From: Burkholderiaceae bacterium
Lineage (GTDB): Bacteria > Pseudomonadota > Gammaproteobacteria > Burkholderiales > Burkholderiaceae_C
Assembly: GCA_024710165.1 (NCBI GenBank)
Contig: JANJVG010000207.1
Location: forward strand, 1-64,000
Direction of reading: 5' to 3'
DNA length: 64,000 bases
Part shown: positions 38,569 through 48,782 of the stretch, in pieces
Layout of the letters: every line of letters starts with the position of its first letter
Numbering within the stretch: the stretch's first letter is position 1
Program-made: the position numbers and the translations under genes
Notes under the pieces: generated by a model
What the model was told of the DNA's origin: nothing
The model's database searches: none
What the model saw: the letters and a program-made list of their open reading frames with translations, nothing else

Positions 38569-39414
38569 TCACCCGCCCACGCAGGTCTGCACCTGCTCAC
38601 CCAGCCCGGTGGCGCCCAGGCGCAGCACGTCGCCCGGTTGCAGGAACCAGGGCGCAGGCTTCTGGCCCAGGCCCACGCCGGCGGGGGTGCCGGTGAGCAC
38701 GATGTCGCCGGGCTCCAGCGTCATGAACTGGCTGATATAGGCCAGCACCGTGGGCACGCCGAAGATGAAGTTGCGCGTGCTGCCGCTTTGCACACGTTGG
38801 CCGTTCACCTCCAGCCACAGATCAATGGCGTGCGGGTCGGGCACCTCATCGGCCGTGAGCAGCCACGGGCCGATGGGAGCGAAGCTGTCGTAGCTCTTGC
38901 CCTTGTCCCATTGGCCGCCACGCTCGATCTGGTAGGAGCGCTCGGACACGTCGTTGGCCAGCACATAGCCCGCCACATGGCGCAGCGCCTGGGCCTGTGG
39001 CACATGGCGAGCGCGCGTGCCAATGACAATGCCCAGCTCCACCTCCCAGTCGGTCTTGAGCGCGCCGGGCGGGATCTGCAGGGGGTCATTCGGGCCGCTC
39101 AGCGCGGTCACGGCCTTCATGAACAGCACCGGCTCGGCGGGCGGCTGCATGCCGGCTTCGAGCGCGTGGTCGCGGTAGTTCAGGCCCACGCAGACGATCT
39201 TGCCCACGCCGCCCACCGGGCAGCCCAGGCGCGGCAGGCCCTCGATGGCGGGCAGGCGCGCGGCATCAAGGGCGGCCAGAGCCGCCAGGGTGCGGGGGTT
39301 GAGCTGCGCCGGACCGATGTCGGCGAGCAGCATGGAGAGGTCGCGCAGCACGCCCTGGGAATCAACAATGCCCGGGCGCTCGGCACCAGGCTGGCCATAG
39401 CGGATGAGTTTCAT
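38569..39414 (-). CDS. Fumarylacetoacetate hydrolase (FAH) family protein
   Basis: 281 residues. FAH fold with the metal-binding set in DWEVELGIVIG and the closing GDIVLTGTPAGVG; CVGLNYRDHALEAG marks the start of the catalytic domain. Such enzymes hydrolyse, decarboxylate or isomerise 2,4-diketo acids or catechol meta-cleavage products, and substrate cannot be told from sequence. Start at 39414 (MKLIRYG), with AGGAA upstream; the in-frame 39435 start is rejected. No pathway partners adjacent. Confidence 0.88.
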   Translation of the reverse strand: MKLIRYGQPGAERPGIVDSQGVLRDLSMLLADIGPAQLNPRTLAALAALDAARLPAIEGLPRLGCPVGGVGKIVCVGLNYRDHALEAGMQPPAEPVLFMKAVTALSGPNDPLQIPPGALKTDWEVELGIVIGTRARHVPQAQALRHVAGYVLANDVSERSYQIERGGQWDKGKSYDSFAPIGPWLLTADEVPDPHAIDLWLEVNGQRVQSGSTRNFIFGVPTVLAYISQFMTLEPGDIVLTGTPAGVGLGQKPAPWFLQPGDVLRLGATGLGEQVQTCVGG

Positions 39415-39569
39415 GGAGATATTCCTGCAAGCCAAAGGGCGTCAGCACAGCTGGCGGATGTGTGCAAGCGTACCATCGGGGCACTTGGAACTTGCCCGCA
39501 AATAAGCGGGGCGGCCGACGGCCTGCCTCAACCCGCCTATTGACGGACCAGTTCGTGGCATTCAATTAA

Positions 39570-39626
39570 ATGCTCTTACATTTGTAGCTATTTGCGCTTG
39601 ATCCATGGGCGCAAAGGCCATTTTTG
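39570..39626 (-). repeat. Interspersed repeat copy at the chrA start
   Basis: Read on the minus strand: CAAAAATGGCCTTTGCGCCC, ATGGAT, CAAGCGCAAATAGCTAC and AAGAGCAT. It covers the region just before and at the first possible start codon of the chrA gene (39605). Confidence 0.78.
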
Positions 39627-39637
39627 TGTTGAAAACC

Positions 39638-40225
39638 ATGGCACACCACCCCTTGCCTCCCGAACTCCGCCCCCGACCCCGACCCCGCAACCCTGCCGAC
39701 CTGTTCTGGTCCTTTACCTGGCTGGCCCTGCAGGGCTTTGGCGGCGTGGTGGCCGTGGTGCAGCGCGAGCTGGTGGAAAAAAAGCGCTGGATGACGAACG
39801 AGGAGTTTCTGGAAGACTGGGCCGTGGCCCAGGTGATGCCCGGGCCCAACGTGGTGAACCTCTCCATCATGATTGGCGACCGGCATTTTGGCCTGCGTGG
39901 CGCGCTGGCCGCGCTGGCGGGCATGCTGTCGTTCCCGCTGGCGATTGCACTGGCGGTGGCGCTGGTCTATGCCCAGTGGGCCAGCCACCCGGCCATGGCA
40001 GGCGCGCTGCGCGGCATGGGCGCCGTGGCGGCGGGGCTGATTGGCGGCATGGGCCTCAAGCTGGCGATGGCCTTGCGAACGCACCCGCTGGGCCCTGCGC
40101 TGTGCGCGGCAATTGCGGCCCTGTCGTTTGCGGCCATCGTCTGGCTGCGCGTGCCGCTGTATGCGCTGCTGCTGGTGGTGGGCGGCGGCGCCTGCGTTCT
40201 GACCTGGCGAAAGCTGGCCCCATGA
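39638..40225 (+). CDS. Chromate transporter ChrA, N-terminal-type half
   Basis: 195 residues if started at 39638 (MAHHPLPPEL); an earlier in-frame ATG at 39605 lies inside an interspersed repeat and would give 206. It is a short-chain CHR protein of about six transmembrane segments with LQGFGGVVAVVQREL and VAQVMPGPNVVNLS, the conserved CHR motifs. Works with the second half encoded next; the two overlap by ATGA. Pairs of short CHR proteins act together to expel chromate in other bacteria; whether this pair does so is inference. Confidence 0.88.
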   Translation: MAHHPLPPELRPRPRPRNPADLFWSFTWLALQGFGGVVAVVQRELVEKKRWMTNEEFLEDWAVAQVMPGPNVVNLSIMIGDRHFGLRGALAALAGMLSFPLAIALAVALVYAQWASHPAMAGALRGMGAVAAGLIGGMGLKLAMALRTHPLGPALCAAIAALSFAAIVWLRVPLYALLLVVGGGACVLTWRKLAP

Positions 40226-40815
40226 CGCACGCCATCACGCTGCAGCCGCTCGACTGGCTGAACCTGTTTCTGTATTACCTGTCGATCTCGCTGCTGGCAG
40301 TGGGTGGCGCCATTGCCACGGCGCCCGACATGCACCGGTTTCTGGTGGATCGCACGGCCTGGCTGACCGACATGCAGTTCAATGCCAGCATCGCCATTGC
40401 CCAGGCCGCACCGGGCCCCAATGTGCTGTTCATCGCCCTGCTGGGCTGGCATGTGGGCCTGAACGCGGGTGGCCCGGGCGCCACAGGCTGGGCCTACGGG
40501 CTGCTGGGCGCAGCGTTGAGCATGCTCGGGATCATGCTGCCCAGCGCCACGCTGACCTGGGTGGCCACACGCTGGGCACATCGCAACCGCGAGCGGCGCG
40601 CGGTGCGGGCGTTCCGCCAGGGCATGGCGCCGCTGGTCATCGGCCTCTTGATGGCGGCCACCTGGGTGCTGGGCCGCGCCCAGGGCCAGCCCGCCACCGA
40701 CGGGCCCCTGTGGCTGCTGACAGCCGCCACCGCGCTGCTGGTGTGGCGCACCCGGCTCCACCTGCTCTGGATGCTGGGCGCGGGCGCCTTGCTGGGAGTA
40801 CTGGGCTGGGTGTGA
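40222..40815 (+). CDS. Chromate transporter ChrA, C-terminal-type half
   Basis: 197 residues, about six transmembrane segments, with the CHR motif IAIAQAAPGPNVLFIALLGW. The start overlaps the first half's stop (ATGA), so the two are translationally coupled and most likely form one heterodimeric carrier, equal to a long-chain ChrA cut in two. Confidence 0.88.
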   Translation: MTHAITLQPLDWLNLFLYYLSISLLAVGGAIATAPDMHRFLVDRTAWLTDMQFNASIAIAQAAPGPNVLFIALLGWHVGLNAGGPGATGWAYGLLGAALSMLGIMLPSATLTWVATRWAHRNRERRAVRAFRQGMAPLVIGLLMAATWVLGRAQGQPATDGPLWLLTAATALLVWRTRLHLLWMLGAGALLGVLGWV

Positions 40816-41027
40816 CATCGGGTTCACCGCCCGTTGCCTGGACATTCCCCGGTCAAGGGTTGCGTAAGTCTTTTTCCCTTCAAAACAGGCCGGACGAGGC
40901 GCCGCCTTGATCCAGCGCAGTGGCCGGGCGCTTTCTGGAACGTCGCCCGGTCAAACCGCGTATGCTTTTTCCGCAGAAACGCGGCGGTGGCATTGTTGCC
41001 CGACCGCCTGCGCCACGGAGACATGCA

Positions 41028-41936
41028 ATGGAACCCCAGGCGACCATTTTGGTGGTGGACGACTCCCCCGAGAACCTGCAGGTGATCTCGGCCGTGCTGA
41101 AGGAGCACTACAAGGTCAAGATCGCCATCAACGGCGAACGGGCGCTGGCCCTGGCGACATCGGCCGATCCCCCCGACCTGATTTTGCTGGACGTGATGAT
41201 GCCCGGCATGGATGGTTACGAGGTGTGCAGCCGCCTCAAGGCCCACCCGGCCACGGCACGCATTCCGGTGCTGTTCGTATCCTCACGCGACGAAGAAGAA
41301 GACGAGGCGCGCGGCCTGTCCCTGGGCGCCATCGACTACCTCGTCAAGCCCATTCGCCCGTCCATCGTGCAGGCCCGGGTGCGCAACCACATCGAACTCA
41401 AGCGCAGCCGCGATCTGCTTGAGCGCCTGACCACGCAAGACCACCTGACCGACATCAGCAACCGGCGCCGTTTTGACGAGTTTCTGGCCATGGAATGGGG
41501 CCGCGCAACGCGCGAGCAGTCGCCACTGTCCCTGATCGCCATCGACATCGACCACTTCAAGGCTTTCAACGACCACTACGGCCACCCCCAGGGCGACCAG
41601 TGCCTGATCCAGGTAGCCCGGGCGCTGGCGGCCAGCGTCACACGGCCCACCGATCTGGTGGCACGCTGCGGCGGTGAAGAATTTGCAGCCGTACTGCCCG
41701 GCACCGACAGCGCAGGCGCCACCCGCCTGGCCGAGCAGATGCGCACAGGCGTGCTGGCGCAGGGCCTGGCACACGCACATTCGGCCACACACAGCCACGT
41801 CACCATCAGCCTGGGCGTGGCCACCCTGGTGCCCCGGGCCGACGAGAGCGTGCAAGCGCTGGCCGACATGGCGGACGCCGCCCTGTACGAGGCCAAGAGC
41901 GCCGGGCGCAACCGCTTCGTGGCCCGGCAGCGCTGA
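41028..41936 (+). CDS. Response regulator with GGDEF output (REC-GGDEF diguanylate cyclase)
   Basis: 302 residues. REC domain: acid pair DD in VVDDSPENL, phospho-acceptor aspartate in LILLDVMMPGMDGYEV, lysine in DYLVKPI. GGDEF domain: active GGEEF with the inhibitory RPTD (RxxD) five residues before. Phosphorylation should switch on c-di-GMP synthesis. It ends 11 bp from the convergent hybrid kinase gene, which is a reasonable but unproven partner. Start at 41028; an ATG at 41023 is in another frame. Confidence 0.94.
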   Translation: MEPQATILVVDDSPENLQVISAVLKEHYKVKIAINGERALALATSADPPDLILLDVMMPGMDGYEVCSRLKAHPATARIPVLFVSSRDEEEDEARGLSLGAIDYLVKPIRPSIVQARVRNHIELKRSRDLLERLTTQDHLTDISNRRRFDEFLAMEWGRATREQSPLSLIAIDIDHFKAFNDHYGHPQGDQCLIQVARALAASVTRPTDLVARCGGEEFAAVLPGTDSAGATRLAEQMRTGVLAQGLAHAHSATHSHVTISLGVATLVPRADESVQALADMADAALYEAKSAGRNRFVARQR

Positions 41937-41947
41937 ACGCTGCGGCG

Positions 41948-44900
41948 CTACACAGCGCTGGCACGCATCAGCCCGAGTGCGGCTTCAAAGTCAAAGCCCT
42001 CGATCGCCCGCTCGATCGCCGCGTGTTGCGCCGGGCAGGCTGCGGCCAACAGCACCCCCCGGTCTTCGCTGATCAGGTCCAGGCACTCTGAATCGCCCAC
42101 GGCCAGCAGGTCAAGCAGTTGCTCCCGAAACGCTGCCACCCGCGCCGGGTCGGGTGCAGGCCCGGGCGCGGCCTGGGTATCGGGCGCGGGCTCGCCAGTC
42201 GCCAAGAGCCAGGCCAGACCAGCGAGCACCGGGGCCAGCTCGGCCACCACCTGGTCTGCCAGGGCGTCGATGCGCTGCGCGGGCTCGGCGGCGCGGCAGG
42301 CGCGCTCCAGTTCGGCTGCGGCCGCCTGCACGCCGCGCGCACCCACACTGCCGGCCACCGATTTGAGGGTGTGCGCCACCCGCTCGGGCGCGGTGGCATC
42401 ACCTTGTGCGCGCGCGGTGCGAAAAGTCTCCGCAAACGACACCTGCCCTGCATGGAACTTGGCCAGCAAGGAGCGATAGAGCGCCTCGTTGTGCATGGTG
42501 GTGGTGAGCCCGGCGCGGGTGTCAATGCCCGGCAGCGGTGGCAGGGGCAGTGCGGCTGATGCCGGCGGCTGCACGGGCGCCGCGGTGCAGGCATCCTGCA
42601 ATCCGGTGGCCTGCGGGGCTGCATCGGCCTGCCCCACCCAGCGTGCAATCGTGCAAAACATGCTGCCCACATCGAGCGGCTTGGCGATGTAGTCGTTCAT
42701 GCCGATGGCCAGCGCACGCTCGCGGTCGCCCGCCATGGCGTTCGCAGTCATGGCAATGATGGGCAGCGCCCGGAGTGCGGGTTGGGCACGGATGTGCTGC
42801 GTGGCCTCGTAGCCGTCCATGACGGGCATCTGGCAGTCCATCAGCACACAGTCGAAGCGGGCATCGTGCTCCAGCCGATCGAGCGCCTCACGGCCATTGG
42901 TGGCCAGCACAGCCTCGACCCTGGCGTTGCGCAGCAGTTCCAGCGCCAGTTCCTGGTTGATTTCGTTGTCTTCCACCAGCAGCATGCGCTTGCCGGCGAG
43001 ATGGCGCATGGCGTTCTGGCTGTCCTGGGCCATGGCGGTGCTGCGGTGCCCGGTGAGCCCCTTGCGATCGATGGCGCAGCCGATGGCTTCGAGCAGCTGG
43101 CTGGCCATGACCGGCTTGGTGAGCACTGATTTGAGCGCAACGCCCTGGCGTTCGGCCGCTCCCAGGGCCTCTTCGCGGCCGTAGGCGGTGACCATGATGG
43201 TGGCTGGCACCTGGAGCTGCTGCACATCGTGCATGTGCCGCAGGGTTTGAATGCCGTCCATCAGCGGCATCTTCCAGTCGATCAGCACCAGGTCGTAGGG
43301 CTTTTGGCACTGCTGGGCGGCGGCCACGGCGGTCAGGGCCTGCGGGCCGTCGGCGGCGGTATCCACCTGCAGGCCCAGGCTTTGGGCCATGCGGGCCGTG
43401 ATTTCGCGGGCACAGGCGTTGTCGTCCACCACCAGCACCCGCATCGCCTGCAGCGCCTCACGCCCCGGCGTGCGGCCGGTGGCCACCGGGCTCTGCAGGC
43501 CCAGTCGCACCGTGAAGTGAAACACCGAGCCCTTGCCGGGCGTGCTCTCCACCCAGATGCGGCCGTGCATCTGTTCTACCAGCGCCTTGGAAATGGCCAG
43601 GCCCAGACCGGTGCCCCCGTAGCGGCGCGTGGTCGAGCTGTCGGCCTGGCTGAAGGGCTGAAAGAGCTTGTCGCACTGCTCGGGCGTCATGCCGATGCCG
43701 GTGTCGCGCACCCAGAAGTGCAATTCAATGCCCTGGTCATCTTCGGGCCCTTTTTCAATGCCGATGACCACCTCGCCCTGCTCGGTGAACTTGACGGCGT
43801 TGTTGCCCAGGTTGACCAGGATCTGCCCCAGGCGCAGCGGGTCGCCCACCAGGCGGGCGGGAATGTCGGGGGGCACATTGAACAGCAGCTCCAGGCCCTT
43901 GTCTTCGGTCTTGAGGCCGATGAGATTGGAGAGATGGTCCATGACCTCATCGAGCTGGAAGCCCGTCTGCTCCAGCACCATCTTGCCAGCCTCGACCTTC
44001 GAGAAATCAAGGATGTCGTTGATGATGCCCAGCAGGCTGACGGCCGAGCGGTGCGCCTTCTCCACGTAGTTGCGCTGGCGGGCGTCCAGTTCGGTCTGCA
44101 GCGCCAGGTGCGCCATACCGATGATGGCGTTCATGGGTGTACGGATTTCGTGGCTCATGTTGGCCAGAAATTCGCTTTTCGCCTGGGCCGCCTCTTCAGC
44201 CACGCGGCGCGCCTCGGCCATGGCACGCTCGGTGGCCTTGCGCTCGGCGATGTCTTCAAACACCCAGATGGTCACCTTGCGGTGCTCGGCCGCGTGGATG
44301 GCGCGCCCGGACACCTGGGCCACGAAGTTGCCCCGGTCCTTGCGTGCAAAGTCCCACTCCACGTTCACGTCCTTGCCCGTGCCCAGCAGCGGGCCCACCA
44401 GGGCGCCAAACCGGGCGTAGTGCTCGTGCGAGTGGTAAATCACGCTTCCAGGCTGCCCGATCAATTCTTCCGGCTGGTAGCCCAGAAATTCGCCCATGCG
44501 GCGGTTGACCCGCAGGATCACGCCGTCGGCGGTGTAGATGATGCCGTTGGGGGCATTGTCAAAAATCATCTGCTGTTCGGCCAGCAGGTTGCGGTTGTAG
44601 GCCTCGCTGGCGCGCAGGCTGGCCTCGGCGGCCTTCTGCTCGGTGATGTCCTGGTTGATGCCCACCAGCCGGCGCGGGCAGCCATCGGGCCCGCGCAGGG
44701 CGGCGTGCCCGATGTCGAGAATCCAGCGCCAGTCGCCAATGGCCGTACGCATGCGGAAGGTTTCGGTGTGGTCCGGCATTTCGTTGACCAGAAAGCTGCG
44801 CAGGCGCGCCTTGACCCGTGCCACGTCGTCGGGATGAATCAGGTCCTCCCAGCAGGCCATGTGGTTGGGATACCGGGCCAGCAGCGCTTGTTTGTCATAG

Positions 44901-46312
44901 CCCAGCATTTCTGCCCAGATGTCGTTGACGGCCACGTCCACGATCTCGTGGTGCTCGTCGATGGCGCAGTCGTACATGCCCAGGTTGGCGCCGCGCAACG
45001 CGAGGTTCAGGCGTTCTTCGCTGCGGGCAATGCGCTGCTCGACGATCTGCCGCTCGGTGATGTCGTACAACCACGAGACCAGGTGCCGACCATCGGAGAA
45101 ATCGAGCAAGATGGACGACAGCAGCACCGTGATGGGGGTGCCGTCGGTACGCACAAATTCGGCCTGGTAGCCCTTGACTGCGCCGTCGCGGCGCAGCAAG
45201 GCCAGGAAATGCGCACGATCGGCCGGGTTGCGCCAGGAGCGGCTGGCATGGTGCGATGCCAGGTCCTCGGTTTTTACACCCAGCATTTCGGCATGCTGGC
45301 GGTTGGCAAAGAGCAGGTGCCCTTCCTCGGTGCCAATGGCCACACCCACGGGGCTGTTCTCCAGAATGCGGCGCAGGCGCTCCTCGTTTTGCTGGCGGTC
45401 GCGTTCGAGCTGTTTGCGCTCCGTGATGTCTTCGTAGACCCACACGGCAGAGCGCTCAAAACCGGGAATGCTGATGCCCTGGCCCGACACCATGGCCACA
45501 AAAAGGGAGCCGTCGTCGCGCTGGTATTCCCACTCGGTGCGCACCTCCTTGCCGGCACTCAGGAGCGGCGCGGCAACTTCGGCAAACGCGCGGTAGCTGT
45601 CTTCGGTGCGGAACATGCGACGGGATGCGGGTTGGCCGATCACCTCGTCGTGCCGCAACCCGAGGTTTTCGCACAGGCGCTTGTTGGCGCGCAGGATGAT
45701 GCCGTCGGCGGTGTAACAGATGCCGTTGGGCGCGTTCTCGAAGATCACCTGCTGCTCTTCCAGCAGTTTGCGGATTTCGGCCTGCTGGCGGTCGATTTCA
45801 TCGCGGGCGCGGCGCTTTTCCGACACATCATCGACCGTGAAGCGCAGCAGAATGCGCCCGCCGCAGTCAAAGGCCATGAGGTTGACCTCGGCATCGAAAA
45901 TTTCCCCGGTGGCACGGCGTGCACGCCACAGAAAATTGGCAATGCCGTGCTCGAAAATGGCCCGTGTGATCTCCTCGCCGGCCGTTTGCGTGTCGGTGCC
46001 GTCGTACTGGACCGGTGCAGAAAAGTCCAGCGGCATCTTGCCCAGCACCTCCTCGCGCGAGGAAAACCCGTAAATGCGCACCGCTGCCTGGTTGCAGTCG
46101 ATGATGCCGATGGCCGGGTCGATGATGACGATGGGCACCGGAGCATCCTGGTACACCCGCTGGTTGTAGGCCGCACTGCGGGCCAGCGTGGCACGGGCGT
46201 GCTCCAGCGCCTGCTGGCTATCGGCCAGTTCGGCCTGCAGGGTCTGGTGGGCCTGCTGCAGGCGTGCCAGCTCCTGCTGCAGGGCGGCTGCGGTTTCGGG
46301 GGGGTGCGGCAT
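41948..46312 (-). CDS. Multi-PAS hybrid sensor histidine kinase
   Basis: 1454 residues, no clear transmembrane segment, so probably cytoplasmic. Order: N-terminal coiled coil; about five PAS/PAC domains in tandem (about residues 70-700); HisKA with the phospho-histidine in [12 protein letters not shown] near 720; HATPase ([20 protein letters not shown]); two REC domains with aspartates in [11 protein letters not shown] near 1012 and [11 protein letters not shown] near 1159; and an HPt with histidine in [10 protein letters not shown] near 1312. Two PAS segments repeat the phrase NAPNGI and look like internal duplicates. AGGAGA precedes the chosen ATG at 46312. Input signal unknown. Confidence 0.93.
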   Translation of the reverse strand: MPHPPETAAALQQELARLQQAHQTLQAELADSQQALEHARATLARSAAYNQRVYQDAPVPIVIIDPAIGIIDCNQAAVRIYGFSSREEVLGKMPLDFSAPVQYDGTDTQTAGEEITRAIFEHGIANFLWRARRATGEIFDAEVNLMAFDCGGRILLRFTVDDVSEKRRARDEIDRQQAEIRKLLEEQQVIFENAPNGICYTADGIILRANKRLCENLGLRHDEVIGQPASRRMFRTEDSYRAFAEVAAPLLSAGKEVRTEWEYQRDDGSLFVAMVSGQGISIPGFERSAVWVYEDITERKQLERDRQQNEERLRRILENSPVGVAIGTEEGHLLFANRQHAEMLGVKTEDLASHHASRSWRNPADRAHFLALLRRDGAVKGYQAEFVRTDGTPITVLLSSILLDFSDGRHLVSWLYDITERQIVEQRIARSEERLNLALRGANLGMYDCAIDEHHEIVDVAVNDIWAEMLGYDKQALLARYPNHMACWEDLIHPDDVARVKARLRSFLVNEMPDHTETFRMRTAIGDWRWILDIGHAALRGPDGCPRRLVGINQDITEQKAAEASLRASEAYNRNLLAEQQMIFDNAPNGIIYTADGVILRVNRRMGEFLGYQPEELIGQPGSVIYHSHEHYARFGALVGPLLGTGKDVNVEWDFARKDRGNFVAQVSGRAIHAAEHRKVTIWVFEDIAERKATERAMAEARRVAEEAAQAKSEFLANMSHEIRTPMNAIIGMAHLALQTELDARQRNYVEKAHRSAVSLLGIINDILDFSKVEAGKMVLEQTGFQLDEVMDHLSNLIGLKTEDKGLELLFNVPPDIPARLVGDPLRLGQILVNLGNNAVKFTEQGEVVIGIEKGPEDDQGIELHFWVRDTGIGMTPEQCDKLFQPFSQADSSTTRRYGGTGLGLAISKALVEQMHGRIWVESTPGKGSVFHFTVRLGLQSPVATGRTPGREALQAMRVLVVDDNACAREITARMAQSLGLQVDTAADGPQALTAVAAAQQCQKPYDLVLIDWKMPLMDGIQTLRHMHDVQQLQVPATIMVTAYGREEALGAAERQGVALKSVLTKPVMASQLLEAIGCAIDRKGLTGHRSTAMAQDSQNAMRHLAGKRMLLVEDNEINQELALELLRNARVEAVLATNGREALDRLEHDARFDCVLMDCQMPVMDGYEATQHIRAQPALRALPIIAMTANAMAGDRERALAIGMNDYIAKPLDVGSMFCTIARWVGQADAAPQATGLQDACTAAPVQPPASAALPLPPLPGIDTRAGLTTTMHNEALYRSLLAKFHAGQVSFAETFRTARAQGDATAPERVAHTLKSVAGSVGARGVQAAAAELERACRAAEPAQRIDALADQVVAELAPVLAGLAWLLATGEPAPDTQAAPGPAPDPARVAAFREQLLDLLAVGDSECLDLISEDRGVLLAAACPAQHAAIERAIEGFDFEAALGLMRASAV

Positions 46313-46458
46313 CACGTCTCCTGGGTCCTGGTGCCGCAGCACCGGCACGGAGCATTCCGCTTGCCTGGTCCACGGTCTGGCGCAGTATCCACAGCCCGAT
46401 CGGGGGGCGTCAACGCGGCAAACCAGCATCCGGGACGCCGAAACCGGCGGTGTTTGAG

Positions 46459-47208
46459 CTATCGCAAGCTGTCTGCCCCGAACAGCGCCGGCAGGACCTG
46501 CGCAGCGCGACCGCGCAGCACGGCATGGGCCACGTAGTCGAGCTCACTCGGAGCGGTGTTCACCACCACCACCCGGGCACCTGCGGCGCGTGCGCTGTGT
46601 GCCAGGCCGGCCGCCGGGTAGACGGCGCCGGCGGTGCCAACCACCAGCATCAGGTCACAGCCACGGGCGGCCTGCTGGGCTGCTTCGAGCACAGCCCAAG
46701 GCAGCGGCTCGCCAAACCACACCACCCCCGGCCGCAGCAGGTTGCCGCAGCGCGGACAGTGCGGCGGGCTGCCCGCCTTCACGGTATCGGGGTGGCAGCA
46801 CGGACGCGGCAGGTCAAGAAAGCGGTCTTCCATCAGGTCGCCGTGCAGACACAGCACCTCCGCACTGCCCGCACGCTGGTGCAGGCCATCGACGTTCTGG
46901 GTGATCAGGGTGATGCGCCCCGGATGCTTCTGCGCACAGTCGGCCAGCGCGCGGTGCCCGGCGTTGGGCTGCACGTCCGCCAGCATCTGGCGGCGGTGCT
47001 GGTACCAGCCCCATACCCGCGCCGGGTGGGCCCGAAAGCCCTCCTCGGTGGCCATGTCTTCGGCACGGAACTGCGCCCAGTAGCCGGTTTGCGCATCGCG
47101 AAAGGTGGGCACACCCGATTCGGCACTGATGCCGGCCCCGGTGAGCACGGCGATATGGCGGGCCTCACGCAACCAGCCTTGCACGGTTTCCAGCGCGGCG
47201 CCTTCCAT
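46459..47208 (-). CDS. Sir2 family NAD-dependent protein deacylase
   Basis: 249 residues. Rossmann GAGIS at residue 25, catalytic QNVDGLH and HGDL, zinc cysteines in CCHPDTV and CPRCG. The tyrosine and arginine of class III sirtuins (WYQHRR) appear, suggesting removal of succinyl or malonyl groups besides acetyl. It follows rlmB by 15 bp on the same strand and shares a transcript with it. Symbol cobB would be by analogy only. Confidence 0.92.
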   Translation of the reverse strand: MEGAALETVQGWLREARHIAVLTGAGISAESGVPTFRDAQTGYWAQFRAEDMATEEGFRAHPARVWGWYQHRRQMLADVQPNAGHRALADCAQKHPGRITLITQNVDGLHQRAGSAEVLCLHGDLMEDRFLDLPRPCCHPDTVKAGSPPHCPRCGNLLRPGVVWFGEPLPWAVLEAAQQAARGCDLMLVVGTAGAVYPAAGLAHSARAAGARVVVVNTAPSELDYVAHAVLRGRAAQVLPALFGADSLR

Positions 47209-47223
47209 GCCGGTTCCAGCCTC

Positions 47224-47976
47224 TCAGACGGGGGTGCGCTGGCGCAGGGCCTCGTACAGGCACACGCCGCTGGCCACGGAGACATTCAGGCTCTCGACCG
47301 CGCCCTTCATGGGAATGCTGACCAGCGCATCGCAGGTTTTCCGCGTGAGCTGGCGCATGCCGTCGCCCTCGGCGCCCAGGACCAGGGCCACGGGGCCTTT
47401 CAGGTCGGTCTGGTAGATGGTTTTGGGTGCATCGTCGCTGGTGCCGATGATCCAGATGTTGCGCTCCTTCAGCTCGTTCAGCGTGCGTGCCAGGTTGGTC
47501 ACCATGAAGTACGGCATGGTCTCGGCGGCGCCGCTGGCCACCTTGGCCACGGTGGCATTGATGCCCGAGGCATGGTCCTTGGGGGCGATGACGGCATGCG
47601 CGCCCGCGCCGTCGGCCACGCGCAGGCAGGCGCCCAGGTTGTGCGGGTCGGTCACCCCGTCGAGCACCAGCAGCAGGGGCTGCTCCACGCCATTGGCTTC
47701 CAGGTTTTCCAGCAGTTCGTCGAGCGAGGTGATCTGGGCCACGGGCTCCACGCGTGCGGCCACGCCCTGGTGGCCGTGGCTGCCGGCCAGCTTGGCAATG
47801 CGCAGGCTGTCGGCCTCGATCAGCCGGGCACCCGCCTCCTTGGCACGGTCGAGAAACTGGCGCATGCGCGCATCGCGCCGTGTGGCCTCGTAATAGATTT
47901 CGATGATGGATTGCGGCGCGGTTTTCAGGCGCACGCCCACGGCATGGAAGCCGAAGAGGACTTTGGGGCTGGACAT
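47224..47976 (-). CDS. rlmB: 23S rRNA (guanosine-2'-O)-methyltransferase RlmB
   Basis: 250 residues, SPOUT/TrmH family. N-terminal L30e-like substrate domain (VLFGFHAVGVRL), then the knotted SAM domain with motif 1 DPHNLGACLRVADGAG, motif 2 LVLGAEGDGM and motif 3 IPMKGAVESLNVSVA. It methylates G2251 in the peptidyl-transferase P loop. A repeat copy lies between it and the upstream ABC ATPase gene. Confidence 0.94.
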   Translation of the reverse strand: MSSPKVLFGFHAVGVRLKTAPQSIIEIYYEATRRDARMRQFLDRAKEAGARLIEADSLRIAKLAGSHGHQGVAARVEPVAQITSLDELLENLEANGVEQPLLLVLDGVTDPHNLGACLRVADGAGAHAVIAPKDHASGINATVAKVASGAAETMPYFMVTNLARTLNELKERNIWIIGTSDDAPKTIYQTDLKGPVALVLGAEGDGMRQLTRKTCDALVSIPMKGAVESLNVSVASGVCLYEALRQRTPV

Positions 47977-48000
47977 GGAGCGATTATCCGCTGCGCCTCA

Positions 48001-48056
48001 TTGCTATTTTATTGATAGCTACTAGCTTTTATAAATAAAGGGCTAGAGGCCAAAAA
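48001..48056 (-). repeat. Interspersed repeat copy upstream of rlmB
   Basis: Read on the minus strand: TTTTTGGCCTCTAGCCCTTT, ATTTATAAAAGCTAG, TAGCTATCAA, TAAAATAGCAA. All blocks of the family are recognisable and the terminal TAGCTAT/ATAGCA hairpin is intact. It fills the 92-bp gap between the ABC ATPase stop and the rlmB start. Confidence 0.88.
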
Positions 48057-48068
48057 CATCCAAAATCA

Positions 48069-48764
48069 TCACAGACCTGCCACACGCCCGGCCTCGATGG
48101 TGATGCAGCGCTCGCAGCGCTGGGCAATGCCCCGGTCGTGGGTGACCAGCACCAGCGTGGTGCCCTGCTCGCGGTTGAGGTCGAACATGAGCTGCATGAT
48201 GGTCTCGCCCGTGGCGAAGTCCAGGCTCCCTGTGGGCTCGTCGGCCAGCAGCACCGCAGGCTGCACCACGAAGGCCCGCGCCAGCGCCACGCGCTGCTGC
48301 TCCCCGCCCGACAGCACCTTGGGGTAGTGCCCCAGGCGCTGGCCCAGGCCCACATGCTCCAGCATCTGGGTGGCGCGCTGGCGTGCGTCGCGCTGCTGGG
48401 CCAACTCCAGCGGCAGCATGACGTTCTCCAGCGCCGTGAGGTTGCCCATGAGCTGGAAGCTCTGGAACACGAAACCCACCTTCTGCGCACGCAGCGCGGC
48501 GCGGTCGTCCTCGTTCAGGGCGAACAGGTCTTGCCCGCCCAGGCGTACCGTGCCGCGCGTGGGGGTGTCGAGCCCGGCGATGATGGACAGCAGCGTGCTT
48601 TTGCCCGAGCCGGAAGCACCCACAATGGCCACGGTTTCCCTTGGCGCCAGCTGGAAATCAATGTCGCGCAGAATGTCAAGCGTGCCGGTCGAATCGGTCA
48701 CCGACTTGAACACATGCTCCACGGCAATGATCGGCGGCACAGGCGAAGAAGGAGTTTCGGACAT
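48069..48764 (-). CDS. ABC transporter ATP-binding protein, YbbA/LolD type
   Basis: 231 residues. Walker A GASGSGKST, Q-loop FQSFQLMGNLTALENVMLP, signature LSGGEQQRVALARA, Walker B LLADEPTGSLD: complete and active-looking. Class MacB/LolD; the position head-to-head with a tesA gene recalls E. coli ybbA-tesA, where ybbA pairs with the permease ybbP, but no permease is in this window. Start at 48764 (MSETPSS); an upstream in-frame ATG at 48806 would overlap tesA. Confidence 0.9.
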   Translation of the reverse strand: MSETPSSPVPPIIAVEHVFKSVTDSTGTLDILRDIDFQLAPRETVAIVGASGSGKSTLLSIIAGLDTPTRGTVRLGGQDLFALNEDDRAALRAQKVGFVFQSFQLMGNLTALENVMLPLELAQQRDARQRATQMLEHVGLGQRLGHYPKVLSGGEQQRVALARAFVVQPAVLLADEPTGSLDFATGETIMQLMFDLNREQGTTLVLVTHDRGIAQRCERCITIEAGRVAGL

Positions 48765-48782
48765 GAAAGGCTTTTGTTTGTG

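Noticed and set aside
43229-46537. A 1102-codon open frame antisense to the hybrid kinase
   Set aside because: High-GC codon use leaves the complementary frames open; the product is His/Gln/Ala/Gly/Val-rich with no domain, while the minus strand has complete kinase motifs.
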